This document shows, piece by piece, positions 6,559-13,966 of a stretch of 40,359 nt of DNA; within the stretch, counting starts at the first letter, position 1; each line of letters begins with the position of its first letter. The notes below the pieces were generated by a model. That model was not told where the DNA came from, searched no databases, and saw only the letters and a list, made by a program, of their open reading frames with translations. Origin of the DNA: a virus; the IMG/VR virus record IMGVR_UViG_3300025108_000133, positions 1-40,359 of that record; one strand, written 5' to 3'. The translations under genes were made by a program, and so were the position numbers.

Positions 6559-6951
6559 ATGGATGACAGTTTTGACCATAGTAAATCTTGCATTGTCTAC
6601 GAAGTAAACGACATATGCAAAAAGTATAAACAATATAGTGAACTGCAATATGGATTTGATTTAGACGCAGAAAACATAGTTGACCAATTGCGAGAGCAAC
6701 CAGCGTCAATCCAAGTTCGCTCTGGCTGGCACGACAGTCCGTCAGATTTTAAACCAGAGGAATTTAAAATTGAGTTAAGCGGCGGAGGCCCAGCAACGCG
6801 CATTATTGGCGAGCTAGACAATAACGGAGATGTTTGGAGCGTACAACCACAGCATCAAAACTGGGGAACGCCTTGGACAGACCTTGTTTTGGATGATCAG
6901 CAAACCATTGCCGTTAAATGGTTTGCCAGTTTATTTTATTACGGAGAGTAA
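6559..6951 (+). CDS. Conserved phage protein with SGGGPATRI signature (130 aa)
   Basis: A 130-residue protein from ATG at 6559 with AAGGAG 7 bases upstream. Residues 1-45 are a helical N-terminal extension. Residues 50-130 contain V-R-S-G-W-H, E-E-F-K-I-E-L-S-G-G-G-P-A-T-R-I-I-G-E-L, W-G-T-P-W-T and a final F-Y-Y-G-E. I recognise this order from a widespread phage and plasmid family of unknown function in which a (S/T)GGPAxRI(x)GEL core precedes a W-x-x-P-W and a terminal F-Y(Y/F)G. The fold and role are unknown to me. It is followed 3 bases later by the next gene. Confidence 0.7.
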   Translation: MDDSFDHSKSCIVYEVNDICKKYKQYSELQYGFDLDAENIVDQLREQPASIQVRSGWHDSPSDFKPEEFKIELSGGGPATRIIGELDNNGDVWSVQPQHQNWGTPWTDLVLDDQQTIAVKWFASLFYYGE

Positions 6952-6954
6952 GCA

Positions 6955-7221
6955 ATGCACGTAAAACTTAATTACTATGACTTAATTGACGCAATCGAGA
7001 ACAAACTAAACGAAACCTTTGAAGGTGCAATATATTTAGAAGAATGTGAAACCTATTTAAGAGTTGAGATAAGTGAGCTAGACCGACAACCTAAAAAGTA
7101 TAAAAATGGCCGCGTTATGAAAAATGAGCATGGCAACACAATTTGGGAAACGGTAGGCACTAAAAAGCATCATCTAACATTTGACGATGAAAGCTATCTA
7201 TCAATTGATATATACAAATAA
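6955..7221 (+). CDS. Unknown protein, last gene of plus-strand cassette (88 aa)
   Basis: An 88-residue protein starting MHVKLNYYDLIDAIENKLN, with GGAG 5 bases before the ATG. It is predicted alpha then beta: an amphipathic N-terminal helix, a beta strand with Y-L-E-E-C-E, a long basic loop (K-K-Y-K-N-G-R-V) and a C-terminal hairpin. No family is recognised. It converges on the DUF6378-like gene with only 12 bases between the stops, and no clear terminator is visible there. Confidence 0.65.
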   Translation: MHVKLNYYDLIDAIENKLNETFEGAIYLEECETYLRVEISELDRQPKKYKNGRVMKNEHGNTIWETVGTKKHHLTFDDESYLSIDIYK

Positions 7222-7233
7222 AAACTTACAATT

Positions 7234-7623
7234 TTATGAGCTTTTACCCTTAGCACCTAGCGCCTTTTCAACGGCATCATCGAGAGCGGCCAGATGGTCG
7301 CTCTTTTTGTTTTCAGCTGCTGCAATCTCATAGGCTATCGAGGCATAGCCCATTACATCCAACCAGCTGTCTAGGTGATACGGATCGAAGCCAGTGCGCG
7401 AGAGCTTATGCAGAACTCCGACAGCTGCCGCGTCTACCGCCTCGATGCTGCCAGCTGATCTATTACCCAGATATGCGCGGAGCAATTCAGCAAAGCGCGT
7501 CATGTTTTCCGTTGGGTCTCCGTGGTCTCTATTTCTATCCCCATCGACCAGATCGATGACTTTGGTTAATGCAGCTGCTCTTATCGATGATGTTTCCAAA
7601 TTTTTAGAATGGGAGTTTGTCAT
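7234..7623 (-). CDS. DUF6378-like protein, possible nucleotide-pool function (129 aa)
   Basis: A 129-residue helical protein. It shows D-R-N-R-D-H-G-D-P-T-E-N-M (residues 30-42), A-V-D-A-A-A-V-G-V-L-H-K-L-S-R and H-L-D-S-W-L-D-V-M-G-Y-A, the R/D-x-G-D-P-x-E-N...K-x-x-R...D-S-W-x-D-x-x-G-Y-A pattern of DUF6378. Such proteins look like all-alpha, metal-binding relatives of MazG-type NTP pyrophosphohydrolases, but I know of no proven reaction. Its placement at the end of the replication operon fits a nucleotide-pool role, which is inference. The start overlaps the upstream stop by 20 bases. Confidence 0.75.
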   Translation of the reverse strand: MTNSHSKNLETSSIRAAALTKVIDLVDGDRNRDHGDPTENMTRFAELLRAYLGNRSAGSIEAVDAAAVGVLHKLSRTGFDPYHLDSWLDVMGYASIAYEIAAAENKKSDHLAALDDAVEKALGAKGKSS

Positions 7624-8206
7624 TCAAGTTGCCTCCAGTTTTTATATCTATAATTTTTGAATCTTTAAATGTTGTCTTTGCTGCTTCTACTAATGGCTGT
7701 TGAAAGCTTTTAATAATCCGACAAACTTCATCGAGGGTATAAACAATCGGATACTTGTCTCGATCGATCGCCGCCGCATCGCTGCCCCATTTGACAATAG
7801 CAAAGTTATATTCGTCGCAATCTTCTGGCGCTATCCCATACCAAACTTCGGCGCTACCAGGTTTATGTCCAGCTTCGATCGCTGTTGTTTCCAACTTACG
7901 CCAACCCGTAATGAGGTTGTTGGCTTTTTGTACCAGGTATTCGCTATCATCGAGTTGACACGCTTCGCTAAAGTTTTGCCTCGCTTGCTCGAACTTAACT
8001 GCAAGGTTTGGCGCTGCAAGTTCCTCGAGTTTACCGATGCCCCATTTCATTTCGAGTTCTCGCGCTACAGCATCAACAGAATTAACAGCTGCACGACAAG
8101 TCTCTGCCCTGCTATCTCCCCACATCGCTGACACGCTGAAGCTTTCCTCCGCATCATCTTTTTTTAGATTTCTCTTTACTCTGCTGTATCGTCCCTTAAC
8201 TGGCAT
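7604..8206 (-). CDS. Unknown replication-region protein (200 aa)
   Basis: A 200-residue protein. I start it at ATG 8206 (MPVKGRYSRVKRNLKKDD), because GAGGAAG lies 6 bases upstream; the frame extends to 8251 without a ribosome binding site and would run into the iteron field. It has a basic N-terminus, a helical middle (A-V-A-R-E-L-E-M-K-W-G-I-G-K-L-E-E-L), and a C-terminal domain with P-E-D-C-D-E-Y-N-F-A-I-V-K-W-G-S-D. No family is recognised. It is the first gene downstream of the putative origin, so it could be an origin-binding or replication accessory protein. That is position-based only. Confidence 0.65.
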   Translation of the reverse strand: MPVKGRYSRVKRNLKKDDAEESFSVSAMWGDSRAETCRAAVNSVDAVARELEMKWGIGKLEELAAPNLAVKFEQARQNFSEACQLDDSEYLVQKANNLITGWRKLETTAIEAGHKPGSAEVWYGIAPEDCDEYNFAIVKWGSDAAAIDRDKYPIVYTLDEVCRIIKSFQQPLVEAAKTTFKDSKIIDIKTGGNLNDKLPF

Positions 8207-8256
8207 ACTGCTTCCTCTTTGCAATGCTTGTCCGTATCCCCCAGCAAACATTACTA

Positions 8257-8462
8257 TTCCGCGCTTGCGGAAGTAATGTATAGGGGGTACGGGGGTTTAC
8301 TTCCGCTTCATTTCCGCCCATTTCCGCCAATTTCCTTATATTTTGATGCTTTTTCATTTCTTACTTCCGCTAATTTTTGCTGTTTTTGCTTCCACTTCCG
8401 CCATTATTAGGGTTTGACCCCGTTCATTTCCGCCTTGCGGAAGTGGCGGAAGTGGGGCGGAA
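8257..8462. repeat. Iteron-like TTCCGC/GCGGAA cluster, candidate replication origin
   Basis: Eleven copies of TTCCGC or its complement lie within 206 bases. TTCCGC is at 8257, 8301, 8312, 8322, 8365, 8396 and 8428. GCGGAA is at 8267, 8437, 8446 and 8457. Two opposed pairs form short palindromes (8257-8272 and 8428-8442). Several neighbours are spaced 9-11 bases, about one helical turn, as in iterons. An AT-rich stretch lies inside (8328-8390). The cluster fills most of the gap between 8206 and 8407 and overlaps the 3' end of the next gene, beside the primase-helicase module. Confidence 0.6.
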
Positions 8463-8700
8463 GTGATGAATCTGGACGTATTTTGGGTTTGGTTATTTCG
8501 TTGCTTTGTACGGTTGATTGATCGCACCACATATATATCTTGTTGCCGCTGACATTATCCGCGATGTAGTCGTAAAAGTCTTCTAGCTGGATCATTGCTT
8601 CGATGCATTGATCGTAGCTTTTAAGCCAGAAAGTTGTCGTAAGCTTTTCGCTATCGAGCGAGTAACCGAACACCAGCGCAGTGTAATAAACTAACATCAT
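8407..8700 (-). CDS. Unknown small protein (97 aa)
   Basis: A 97-residue protein from ATG 8700 (or ATG 8697), overlapping the stop of the upstream gene. Residues 1-65 look like a real domain (V-Y-Y-T-A-L-V-F-G-Y-S-L ... C-I-E-A-M-I-Q-L-E-D-F-Y-D-Y-I), similar in layout to small phage proteins that process a residue string such as L-x-x-F-x-x-C. The last 20 residues (H-F-R-H-F-R-K-A-E-M-N-G) are encoded by the iteron-like repeats and are probably constrained by DNA rather than protein function. No family is recognised. Confidence 0.6.
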   Translation of the reverse strand: MMLVYYTALVFGYSLDSEKLTTTFWLKSYDQCIEAMIQLEDFYDYIADNVSGNKIYMWCDQSTVQSNEITKPKIRPDSSLPPHFRHFRKAEMNGVKP

Positions 8701-8942
8701 TTTGCTTCACCTCTTAGTATTATTTCTTCAATTTCGTTGGCTAGTATCCGCAGCTGCACACCCATTTCTTTTGTTATGATGCCGCTGAACAATGGCTTTC
8801 GATCTTTTGCGTTGAGAGCTTGACCAGGTATAAGCGCAAAGGTTTGATCCTTTTCGGACAACTCAAACGTCACATGGGCAACCTCGAGCCTTGTCATTGC
8901 ATCCAGATTACGGACGCTACGCCTATACAAATGGCTATTCAT
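8697..8942 (-). CDS. Unknown small protein (81 aa)
   Basis: An 81-residue protein starting MNSHLYRRSVRNLDAMTRL. Its ATG overlaps the end of the preceding zinc-ribbon gene by 8 bases and its stop overlaps the next ATG, so it is translationally coupled. The N-terminus is basic, the centre beta-rich (V-A-H-V-T-F-E-L-S-E-K-D), and the C-terminus an amphipathic helix (M-G-V-Q-L-R-I-L-A-N-E-I-E-E-I-I-L). No known motif is seen. Confidence 0.6.
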   Translation of the reverse strand: MNSHLYRRSVRNLDAMTRLEVAHVTFELSEKDQTFALIPGQALNAKDRKPLFSGIITKEMGVQLRILANEIEEIILRGEAK

Positions 8943-9093
8943 CTTCGACCAGCACCTCGCCCATCCCGTCGCAATGGTCGCAATCGACTTTTATCTCTTT
9001 GAGGTAGCCGCCGTTTTCATAATCGATGACCGCTTTTTCTTCTAACTGGAAGCCGTCACCACCACACAACTTGCACTCGATCCACTTATCCAT
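8935..9093 (-). CDS. DnaJ-type zinc-ribbon small protein (52 aa)
   Basis: A 52-residue protein from ATG 9093, whose start overlaps the previous stop (ATGGATAA). It is essentially one zinc site: C-K-L-C-G-G-D-G-F at residues 6-14 and C-D-H-C-D-G-M-G-E near residues 37-45. These are two CxxCxGxG-like knuckles as in the DnaJ cysteine-rich domain, separated by an acidic linker, with an acidic C-terminus. Phages often encode such isolated repeats near replication genes, where they may act as structural or chaperone-like adaptors. The exact role is unknown. A longer frame begins upstream at 9132 but lacks coupling. Confidence 0.75.
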   Translation of the reverse strand: MDKWIECKLCGGDGFQLEEKAVIDYENGGYLKEIKVDCDHCDGMGEVLVEDE

Positions 9094-9256
9094 CTGATGC
9101 CTCCCTTGCCTCGAGGATGCGAACAGCTGCAAACTTTATGCTCTCGACGCGCTGCGCTGCGGTCAGTCTTGCCGGATGACGTTTAAGATCCTCGACCAGT
9201 ACATCGCACTGCCGCACAATGGTCTCGAGATACTTAATTTCTGTTTCTTTAAGCAT
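9086..9256 (-). CDS. Small helical protein downstream of primase-helicase (56 aa)
   Basis: A 56-residue protein starting MLKETEIKYLETIVRQCDV, with GGAGGGC just upstream of ATG 9256, a strong ribosome binding site. It overlaps the last 8 bases of the primase-helicase gene and its stop overlaps the start of the zinc-ribbon gene, so the chain is fully coupled. It is predicted entirely helical: two amphipathic helices separated by H-P-A-R-L-T. A frame on the same strand over 9163-9360 is incompatible with this one and is rejected. Function unknown; perhaps an accessory of the helicase. Confidence 0.75.
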   Translation of the reverse strand: MLKETEIKYLETIVRQCDVLVEDLKRHPARLTAAQRVESIKFAAVRILEAREASDG

Positions 9257-11390
9257 ATGCCCTCCATGCTGGCTGATCTGGTGCTTTCAACACCTTCACG
9301 CCTTTGCTTTTTGTTTTTGAATCGTGTGTCGCGCTTTCGATGAAGCCTTGCGACTGCCATGCGCTGATGTAGCTTTTCGCTGATCGCTTTGGCATCCCGT
9401 AGTCGGTATGCAGAAACGTCTGTAAGCTGCGCTGAGTGTTTACCGCTATCGAGAACGGCTCTGCACTGTGCCAGCGTTTAGCAATTTCATCGAATATTGC
9501 TGCCGTTTGTCCATGATCTAGCTTGGTCGAGGCATCGAGGATCGCTTCGACTTCCATTGTTTTATCGACCAGCAAGCCAGTATCGCCACGAATAAAGCTG
9601 CGGATAAACATATCGCACTGGTCGTTGGTCTTGACGACTGCACCTTGAGCACACTGCCCTACACCAGCCTCGATGTTGTCCATCTTTTGCGCTAGTACGA
9701 GTTCATCTGCCTCGTTCATTGCCCAGAGCGAATACGCCCATCGAGCCCCATCGACTAATGCCGTTGTGCCTCTGATTGCTTCCCGTGCTTGTGATGCCTT
9801 TGTTATGTTGAACGCACCATCTTTGCGCATATGATGCGCTATTAAGATATTAGCATCAGTCTCGACGCACAAATGTGACATGACTGACCACCAGAATTGA
9901 CCAGCGGCAGGGTCGCTGTTTATATCGGCTGCGGCGAACGCTTGTAGCGGATCGATGATGATTAACGCTATATCGCCTAACTCTTTCAGCTGCGACTTCA
10001 TATCGAGAAACGCGGGCGTGACTGAATACTCGCCCATTGCGTGTGTAATCAGGCTCGATGTACCGCCAGCATCCGGCATCGGCACGACAAAAAGATTACC
10101 AGCTGCTCGATCTCTAAGGTTTGCACCTCCGATTGATGCGATACGACGGTGCATCGAGTTGGCGCTATCCTCTGCACCAAAGAACACTACTTTGCCATTG
10201 TGTACTATGTTGCCGCCGAACGCCCTCTCTTGGTGCATACCCTGATCACCACCAGCCACCTTCATTGCCAGATCGAGCAAGATAAAGCTCTTGCCCAGCC
10301 CACCGATTGCGCTGATTAGTCCTGGCACTCGACGCGGCAAGATACCATCGATGAGCCACTCCATTTCTGGCGGTTCACCTGAGTATCGCTGCATCGACCA
10401 ATCTGTGATCCGAAAGCCACTGACAACAGGGGGTGCTTCAGAGCTTTCGGATCGACCGTCCGACCTGACATTGGCGACGGTATTCTTATTTTCTTCTGTT
10501 ATGATGCGTAGTTCGTTATTCTTGGCGCGTTTTAGCTGATACCAAGCTTTCTTCTTAAACAGATCGAGGCCACGCCCATCGTCTGCCAGTGTTTTGTTAC
10601 GCGACTTCGCTTTACGCTCGAACACTGGCCATGCTTCTTCGACCAGCTGCTCGACTGTTGGAAGTTCACCGCGTTGCGTCCACCATGTATGCAGTGTTCC
10701 CAATATCAGCTGCACCATGTACCCTTCCCGACCATCGACCATTTTGCCGAACATGTTGGTTTGGGTATCTTGGAGGTTGCTGCCGCCGTTTAATCTATGC
10801 GCTTCTGTCTTTGCGAGTTCTGTAATCCATTCTGGACTGTCCTCGATATTAAGGTCTTTCGCCCAATCCTCGACGCTATAATGCTGGCCGGACTTGTGAT
10901 TGCTTGGAGCTACAACCACAAATCCGCCCTCGCCCCGGGTATCGACCCCCTCCCCGAGCACGTTTTTGCCCGTGATTATTGTTTGATCGTCTGGTGCTTT
11001 TAGAAATATATGCTTACCACCTGACCCCGTTCTTTGCTCGAACGTCATTGGCAGATCGTCGTATGCCATACACAGATCATCGAGGCTCTCTTGCCCGTCT
11101 TTGCCCTCACCGATGTCTACATCAATGGCATAGATGTTGCCGCTGATTTTGCCAGTGACCACGCCTAAGTTGTATTCTGCGTATTCTTCTTCAAACCACC
11201 ACTCTAGCTGGTCGTAGTCTGCCCGTTGTTCCTGATATTTTTTCCACGATCGAGGCGCTGGATGTTTGCCAGGTGAATGGCAATCTTTACCAGCCGAACA
11301 GCTGCATCCGCCATCTTCTGTGACGTAATGTACTGGAACGACGCTGAAACCGCGATCATGCCAATGCTTTGCCCACTTAACTTTGCTCAT
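9249..11390 (-). CDS. Primase-polymerase / RepA-like helicase fusion (713 aa)
   Basis: A two-domain replication protein. Residues 1-190 are an archaeo-eukaryotic primase (Prim-Pol) domain: a Cys/His-rich insert (C-S-C-S-A-G-K-D-C-H), the catalytic A-I-D-V-D (88-92), G-S-G-G-K-H (122-127) and D-T-R-G-E-G-G-F-V-V-V-A-P-S (150-163). Residues about 340-570 are a hexameric AAA_25/RepA-type ATPase with Walker A I-G-G-L-G-K-S (362-368) and Walker B L-I-I-I-D-P-L (476-482). The C-terminal 100 residues resemble a winged helix. It would unwind and prime phage DNA; with no phage polymerase visible, host DNA polymerase III probably extends. GGGG lies before the ATG. It is preceded by a stem-loop and followed by coupled small genes. 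Confidence 0.9.
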   Translation of the reverse strand: MSKVKWAKHWHDRGFSVVPVHYVTEDGGCSCSAGKDCHSPGKHPAPRSWKKYQEQRADYDQLEWWFEEEYAEYNLGVVTGKISGNIYAIDVDIGEGKDGQESLDDLCMAYDDLPMTFEQRTGSGGKHIFLKAPDDQTIITGKNVLGEGVDTRGEGGFVVVAPSNHKSGQHYSVEDWAKDLNIEDSPEWITELAKTEAHRLNGGSNLQDTQTNMFGKMVDGREGYMVQLILGTLHTWWTQRGELPTVEQLVEEAWPVFERKAKSRNKTLADDGRGLDLFKKKAWYQLKRAKNNELRIITEENKNTVANVRSDGRSESSEAPPVVSGFRITDWSMQRYSGEPPEMEWLIDGILPRRVPGLISAIGGLGKSFILLDLAMKVAGGDQGMHQERAFGGNIVHNGKVVFFGAEDSANSMHRRIASIGGANLRDRAAGNLFVVPMPDAGGTSSLITHAMGEYSVTPAFLDMKSQLKELGDIALIIIDPLQAFAAADINSDPAAGQFWWSVMSHLCVETDANILIAHHMRKDGAFNITKASQAREAIRGTTALVDGARWAYSLWAMNEADELVLAQKMDNIEAGVGQCAQGAVVKTNDQCDMFIRSFIRGDTGLLVDKTMEVEAILDASTKLDHGQTAAIFDEIAKRWHSAEPFSIAVNTQRSLQTFLHTDYGMPKRSAKSYISAWQSQGFIESATHDSKTKSKGVKVLKAPDQPAWRAYA

Positions 11391-11410
11391 GTTTTCCCCT
11401 GTTTATTAAA

Positions 11411-11442
11411 GGGCGACGGATAACCTACCAAAACCGCCGCCC
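11411..11442 (-). terminator. Stem-loop between SSB-like and primase genes
   Basis: On the minus strand GGGCGGCGG, a 14-base loop and CCGTCGCCC form a 9-bp stem with one mismatch, followed by TTTAATAA. It occupies most of the 62-base gap. It looks like a weak intrinsic terminator or attenuator that could lower primase expression relative to the SSB-like protein. Confidence 0.45.
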
Positions 11443-11452
11443 AGTTCGAACG

Positions 11453-12052
11453 CTAGATTTCGTCGTTGTCAAAATCCACGTTCGGCGCACCACCTGACTG
11501 TGAAGCCGGAGAAATGGGCGGTGCGGTTTTTTCTGGTGGAGGTACGTCACCAGAAAGCTCGTCTGGTCGATTGATCCATTTTACGATTTCAAACTGAGGA
11601 ACACGGCTATCGTTCTTGCCCATTTTAACTTTTTTGCCGTCTGTTATTTTAACAGCTGGTACTTTGCCGCTGCCAAACTCCTTAGATTTCTCTGCTTCTT
11701 CGTATAAATCCATGACAAACTGCCTGATGCCAGCGCCACTTGCAGACAACTCACGCACTGGTTCATCTTCAAACAGCTTTGTGCTGTAGAACATGACTGA
11801 AAAGCCTTGATTATGTGCATCGCTGGGCTTTGTCACCTTCATCGGGTCATTTTTTGGCCACGGATGCCAATCTCTGCCACCTTCAAGTTTAAGCCAACCA
11901 AGCTGTATGTTTTCTATATCAACAACAACTGGTGCGCTGGACATATCTACTGTTTCCATGCCAGCTGCCCCTGACATTTGCCATTCGTTGTCTCTGACCA
12001 TAAATCGGATGTAAGCGTTTCCGCCTGTTTCTTGTATAAAGTTTAACGGCAT
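11453..12052 (-). CDS. Putative single-stranded DNA-binding protein (199 aa)
   Basis: A 199-residue protein. Residues 1-165 are beta-rich with many aromatic residues (I-R-F-M-V-R-D-N-E-W, L-G-W-L-K-L-E-G-G-R-D-W-H-P-W, F-S-V-M-F-Y-S), plausible for an OB-type fold. Residues 166-190 are a Pro/Ser/Gly-rich linker, and the end is acidic with aromatic/aliphatic tips (V-D-F-D-N-D-E-I), like SSB tails that recruit partners. It sits between the recombination nuclease and the primase-helicase. AAAGGAG lies before the ATG. The SSB role rests on tail, composition and neighbours; no Walker or nuclease motif is present. Confidence 0.55.
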   Translation of the reverse strand: MPLNFIQETGGNAYIRFMVRDNEWQMSGAAGMETVDMSSAPVVVDIENIQLGWLKLEGGRDWHPWPKNDPMKVTKPSDAHNQGFSVMFYSTKLFEDEPVRELSASGAGIRQFVMDLYEEAEKSKEFGSGKVPAVKITDGKKVKMGKNDSRVPQFEIVKWINRPDELSGDVPPPEKTAPPISPASQSGGAPNVDFDNDEI

Positions 12053-12057
12053 AAGTT

Positions 12058-12426
12058 TTAATCTCCTTTAATATTCCGTTGTTTAGCGCCTAATTTTTCG
12101 TGGTAGGCGATCACGCGCAGCAGAAGTGACTGCGGATAATTAGAGCGACAAAAATTAAGCACCCTATCTCTGAATCTTACTGGGTCTACGTCGGCTAGCT
12201 GGCAAACCTCAGTGAAGTCTTCGTCTGGAAAACGCACCCACGCGATTGCTTCGATGGCGTCACGCCGCTTATAAACATCGTTGCTATCAAGCTCCTCGGC
12301 ATCCCGTGTGACTTGATCGAGAACGCGCAACCACAACAAACCTTTTTTAGATCTTTCACGCGCCACTGGTTCGCTGAACCAAAAGGCTTCCCTAGCCAAA
12401 GAATTGCGTGGCGATTTCTTCGGCAT
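12058..12426 (-). CDS. Unknown recombination-region protein (122 aa)
   Basis: A 122-residue mostly helical protein. The N-terminus is basic (P-K-K-S-P-R-N-S-L-A-R-E-A-F-W-F), the middle contains R-D-A-I-E-A-I-A-W-V-R-F-P-D-E-D-F, and a region around V-D-P-V-R-F-R-D-R-V could be a helix-turn-helix-like recognition segment. It overlaps the nuclease gene by 35 bases and ends 5 bases before the SSB-like gene, so it belongs to the replication operon. No family is recognised. Confidence 0.65.
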   Translation of the reverse strand: MPKKSPRNSLAREAFWFSEPVARERSKKGLLWLRVLDQVTRDAEELDSNDVYKRRDAIEAIAWVRFPDEDFTEVCQLADVDPVRFRDRVLNFCRSNYPQSLLLRVIAYHEKLGAKQRNIKGD

Positions 12427-13213
12427 TGTTCCAATAGAAACTGTCTGGGTTATGTGGTGTTGCTGCTATAAGCTCGTTGCTATCGGACGATAGACTTAAA
12501 AATGCCTCCATTTGTTGAACTGATTTTTTAAAGATTTTTAGATATTTCGCTGCATCGTCGTCGCTGAGTTCTAACCAGACCCAAGGATCGCGCTGCCGCG
12601 TTAATGCGTAGCCAAACTTTACTGTTGGCTTTTTGCCCGTCATGCTTTTGACAGCTGCCTGATACACGGCTGCTTGTATTCCGTGACTAAGCGACCACTT
12701 TGTTGGCGCTTTCGAGGTTGTTTTCAGATCGACAACCAAATTCTTTTCTTCATAGTAATAATCGAGGTAGCCAAGAAGCGGCACAGTACCATCATCACCA
12801 GGACGAAACCGAACGTTAATACCAACGTTATGCTGCTTCTGATCTTTAGGTGGATCGTCTGGTCTACCCAGCGGCATCAGGTGTTCTAAGGCTGTTGCCG
12901 TCATACGCTCCACAATGGGAACGCGCTTTTCTAATTCTTCGGCTCGTTTAGGTAATGTGAGGCTATCATCTTTTAAATAACGCACTGCTTTCTTTACGCA
13001 GCCGTCTATATCCTCACCTTCGTAAAGCCCAAGGTCTACACCTCTCTCAACTGCTTTACCTTGCACGGCTGCAAACCCAGATGGAAACCGAACCTTACCT
13101 AAGTATCGAGCAACCCATACGTCAGGTGCTTCGCGGAAAGTATTTACATTGCTAACGCTGATACGCTTAATGTTATGTGTTACAAAGCCGTTTTGTCTGT
13201 CGTTGTCGGTCAT
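12392..13213 (-). CDS. PD-(D/E)XK superfamily nuclease (RecB/Cas4-like), 273 aa
   Basis: Residues are numbered from ATG 13213 (MTDNDRQNGFVTH), one base after the RuvC stop; the frame continues upstream but overlaps RuvC. Motif I is near A-A-V-Q-G-K-A-V-E-R-G (48-58). Motif II is G-Y-L-D (148-151). Motif III is V-V-D-L-K-T-T (160-166), the D-x-K core. Motif IV is Q-A-A-V-Y (180-184). This layout is the RecB-like/Cas4-like exonuclease family often used by phages for recombination or genome processing. It would digest DNA ends in the cytoplasm, working with the SSB-like protein and the resolvase. I see no separate annealase with certainty. Confidence 0.82.
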   Translation of the reverse strand: MTDNDRQNGFVTHNIKRISVSNVNTFREAPDVWVARYLGKVRFPSGFAAVQGKAVERGVDLGLYEGEDIDGCVKKAVRYLKDDSLTLPKRAEELEKRVPIVERMTATALEHLMPLGRPDDPPKDQKQHNVGINVRFRPGDDGTVPLLGYLDYYYEEKNLVVDLKTTSKAPTKWSLSHGIQAAVYQAAVKSMTGKKPTVKFGYALTRQRDPWVWLELSDDDAAKYLKIFKKSVQQMEAFLSLSSDSNELIAATPHNPDSFYWNNAEEIATQFFG

Positions 13214-13214
13214 A

Positions 13215-13682
13215 TCAATCAACACTTTCGACAAATGAAATGGCGTAATAAGCAAGTAAAGCTGCATCCGCACGGCCATCGTCTTTCTTTCGAGAGAACA
13301 AATGACTGTATTTAGGGAACAACTCGCAAGCGCGTTGACGATTAGCGTCTTTACCTTTTTGGCATTTTAACGCCTTCATCCATTGTTGCGGTGTTACTTG
13401 TGTGGTTTGCAGACCTAATCCGGCAGCTACGCCCAGTAAGACCCCGAAACCTTTTCCAAAATTAAACATTGATGTTACGCCTTGACCTGGCATTGCTGCG
13501 ACTTTCTCAATATACACGGGCGCTGCCGCCTCTTTTAATATGTCTACCACAAGATATGGGCTTATTGTTTTCTTTTTATTTACTTCGAGGATTGGCATAT
13601 CCCAAACATCGAGGGTAGCTTTGCTGGGATTATACCTGGCTATTGCTCCGCTGATGCCTGGGTCGATACCTATAACTGTCAC
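13215..13682 (-). CDS. RuvC-like Holliday junction resolvase (155 aa)
   Basis: A 155-residue RNase H-fold resolvase. It shows G-I-D-P-G (D7), Y-I-E-K-V (E59) and the C-terminal D-D-G-R-A-D-A (134-140), giving the four acidic metal ligands in RuvC order. P-G-Q-G-V-T-S-M-F and G-F-G-V-L-L-G are typical of the family. It would cleave four-way junctions before packaging or during recombination. The start is GTG at 13682, overlapping the previous stop as GTGA. It is immediately followed by the PD-(D/E)XK nuclease, forming a recombination pair. Confidence 0.88.
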   Translation of the reverse strand: MTVIGIDPGISGAIARYNPSKATLDVWDMPILEVNKKKTISPYLVVDILKEAAAPVYIEKVAAMPGQGVTSMFNFGKGFGVLLGVAAGLGLQTTQVTPQQWMKALKCQKGKDANRQRACELFPKYSHLFSRKKDDGRADAALLAYYAISFVESVD

Positions 13683-13966
13683 CCAATGTTCCTCACTTTG
13701 GCTTCAGCATCGTATAAAATATCTGATACTTCTTTCGATCCGTACCTCAGCATGGATTTTAAAGTGTCGCTATGTTTAAGCAACAATTGTATTGTTTTAG
13801 TTTTATCTGTTTCACGGATATTATCGCTTTCTAAAATTGTAATTAGTAAAGAAAGTAAATGATATTTTTCAAAACTGTGTGGAACAGCTTCCGCTAAATA
13901 TATGTCAAATTCGTTTAAATCATCGTTAAGAGTTTTTGGAAAATTTGTAACAAGCGCTAGTGACAT
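13679..13966 (-). CDS. Unknown helical protein (95 aa)
   Basis: A 95-residue acidic, helical protein starting MSLALVTNFPKTLNDDLNE, with GAGG 4 bases before ATG 13966. It contains several amphipathic helices (F-E-K-Y-H-L-L-S-L-L-I-T-I-L, T-I-Q-L-L-L-K-H-S-D-T-L) and no catalytic motif. It overlaps the RuvC start by four bases, so the two are coupled. Located just after the Cro-like gene, it is an early gene. No family is recognised. Confidence 0.65.
   Translation of the reverse strand: MSLALVTNFPKTLNDDLNEFDIYLAEAVPHSFEKYHLLSLLITILESDNIRETDKTKTIQLLLKHSDTLKSMLRYGSKEVSDILYDAEAKVRNIG

Noticed and set aside
7700-8131. Plus-strand 143-codon frame
   Set aside because: It is antisense to the 200-residue replication-region gene, with no ribosome binding site and a shadow-like composition.
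9163-9360. Minus-strand 65-codon frame across the primase end
   Set aside because: It overlaps the primase-helicase gene and the well-supported 56-residue gene in a different frame, and shows Arg/Lys/Ser composition typical of a shadow frame.
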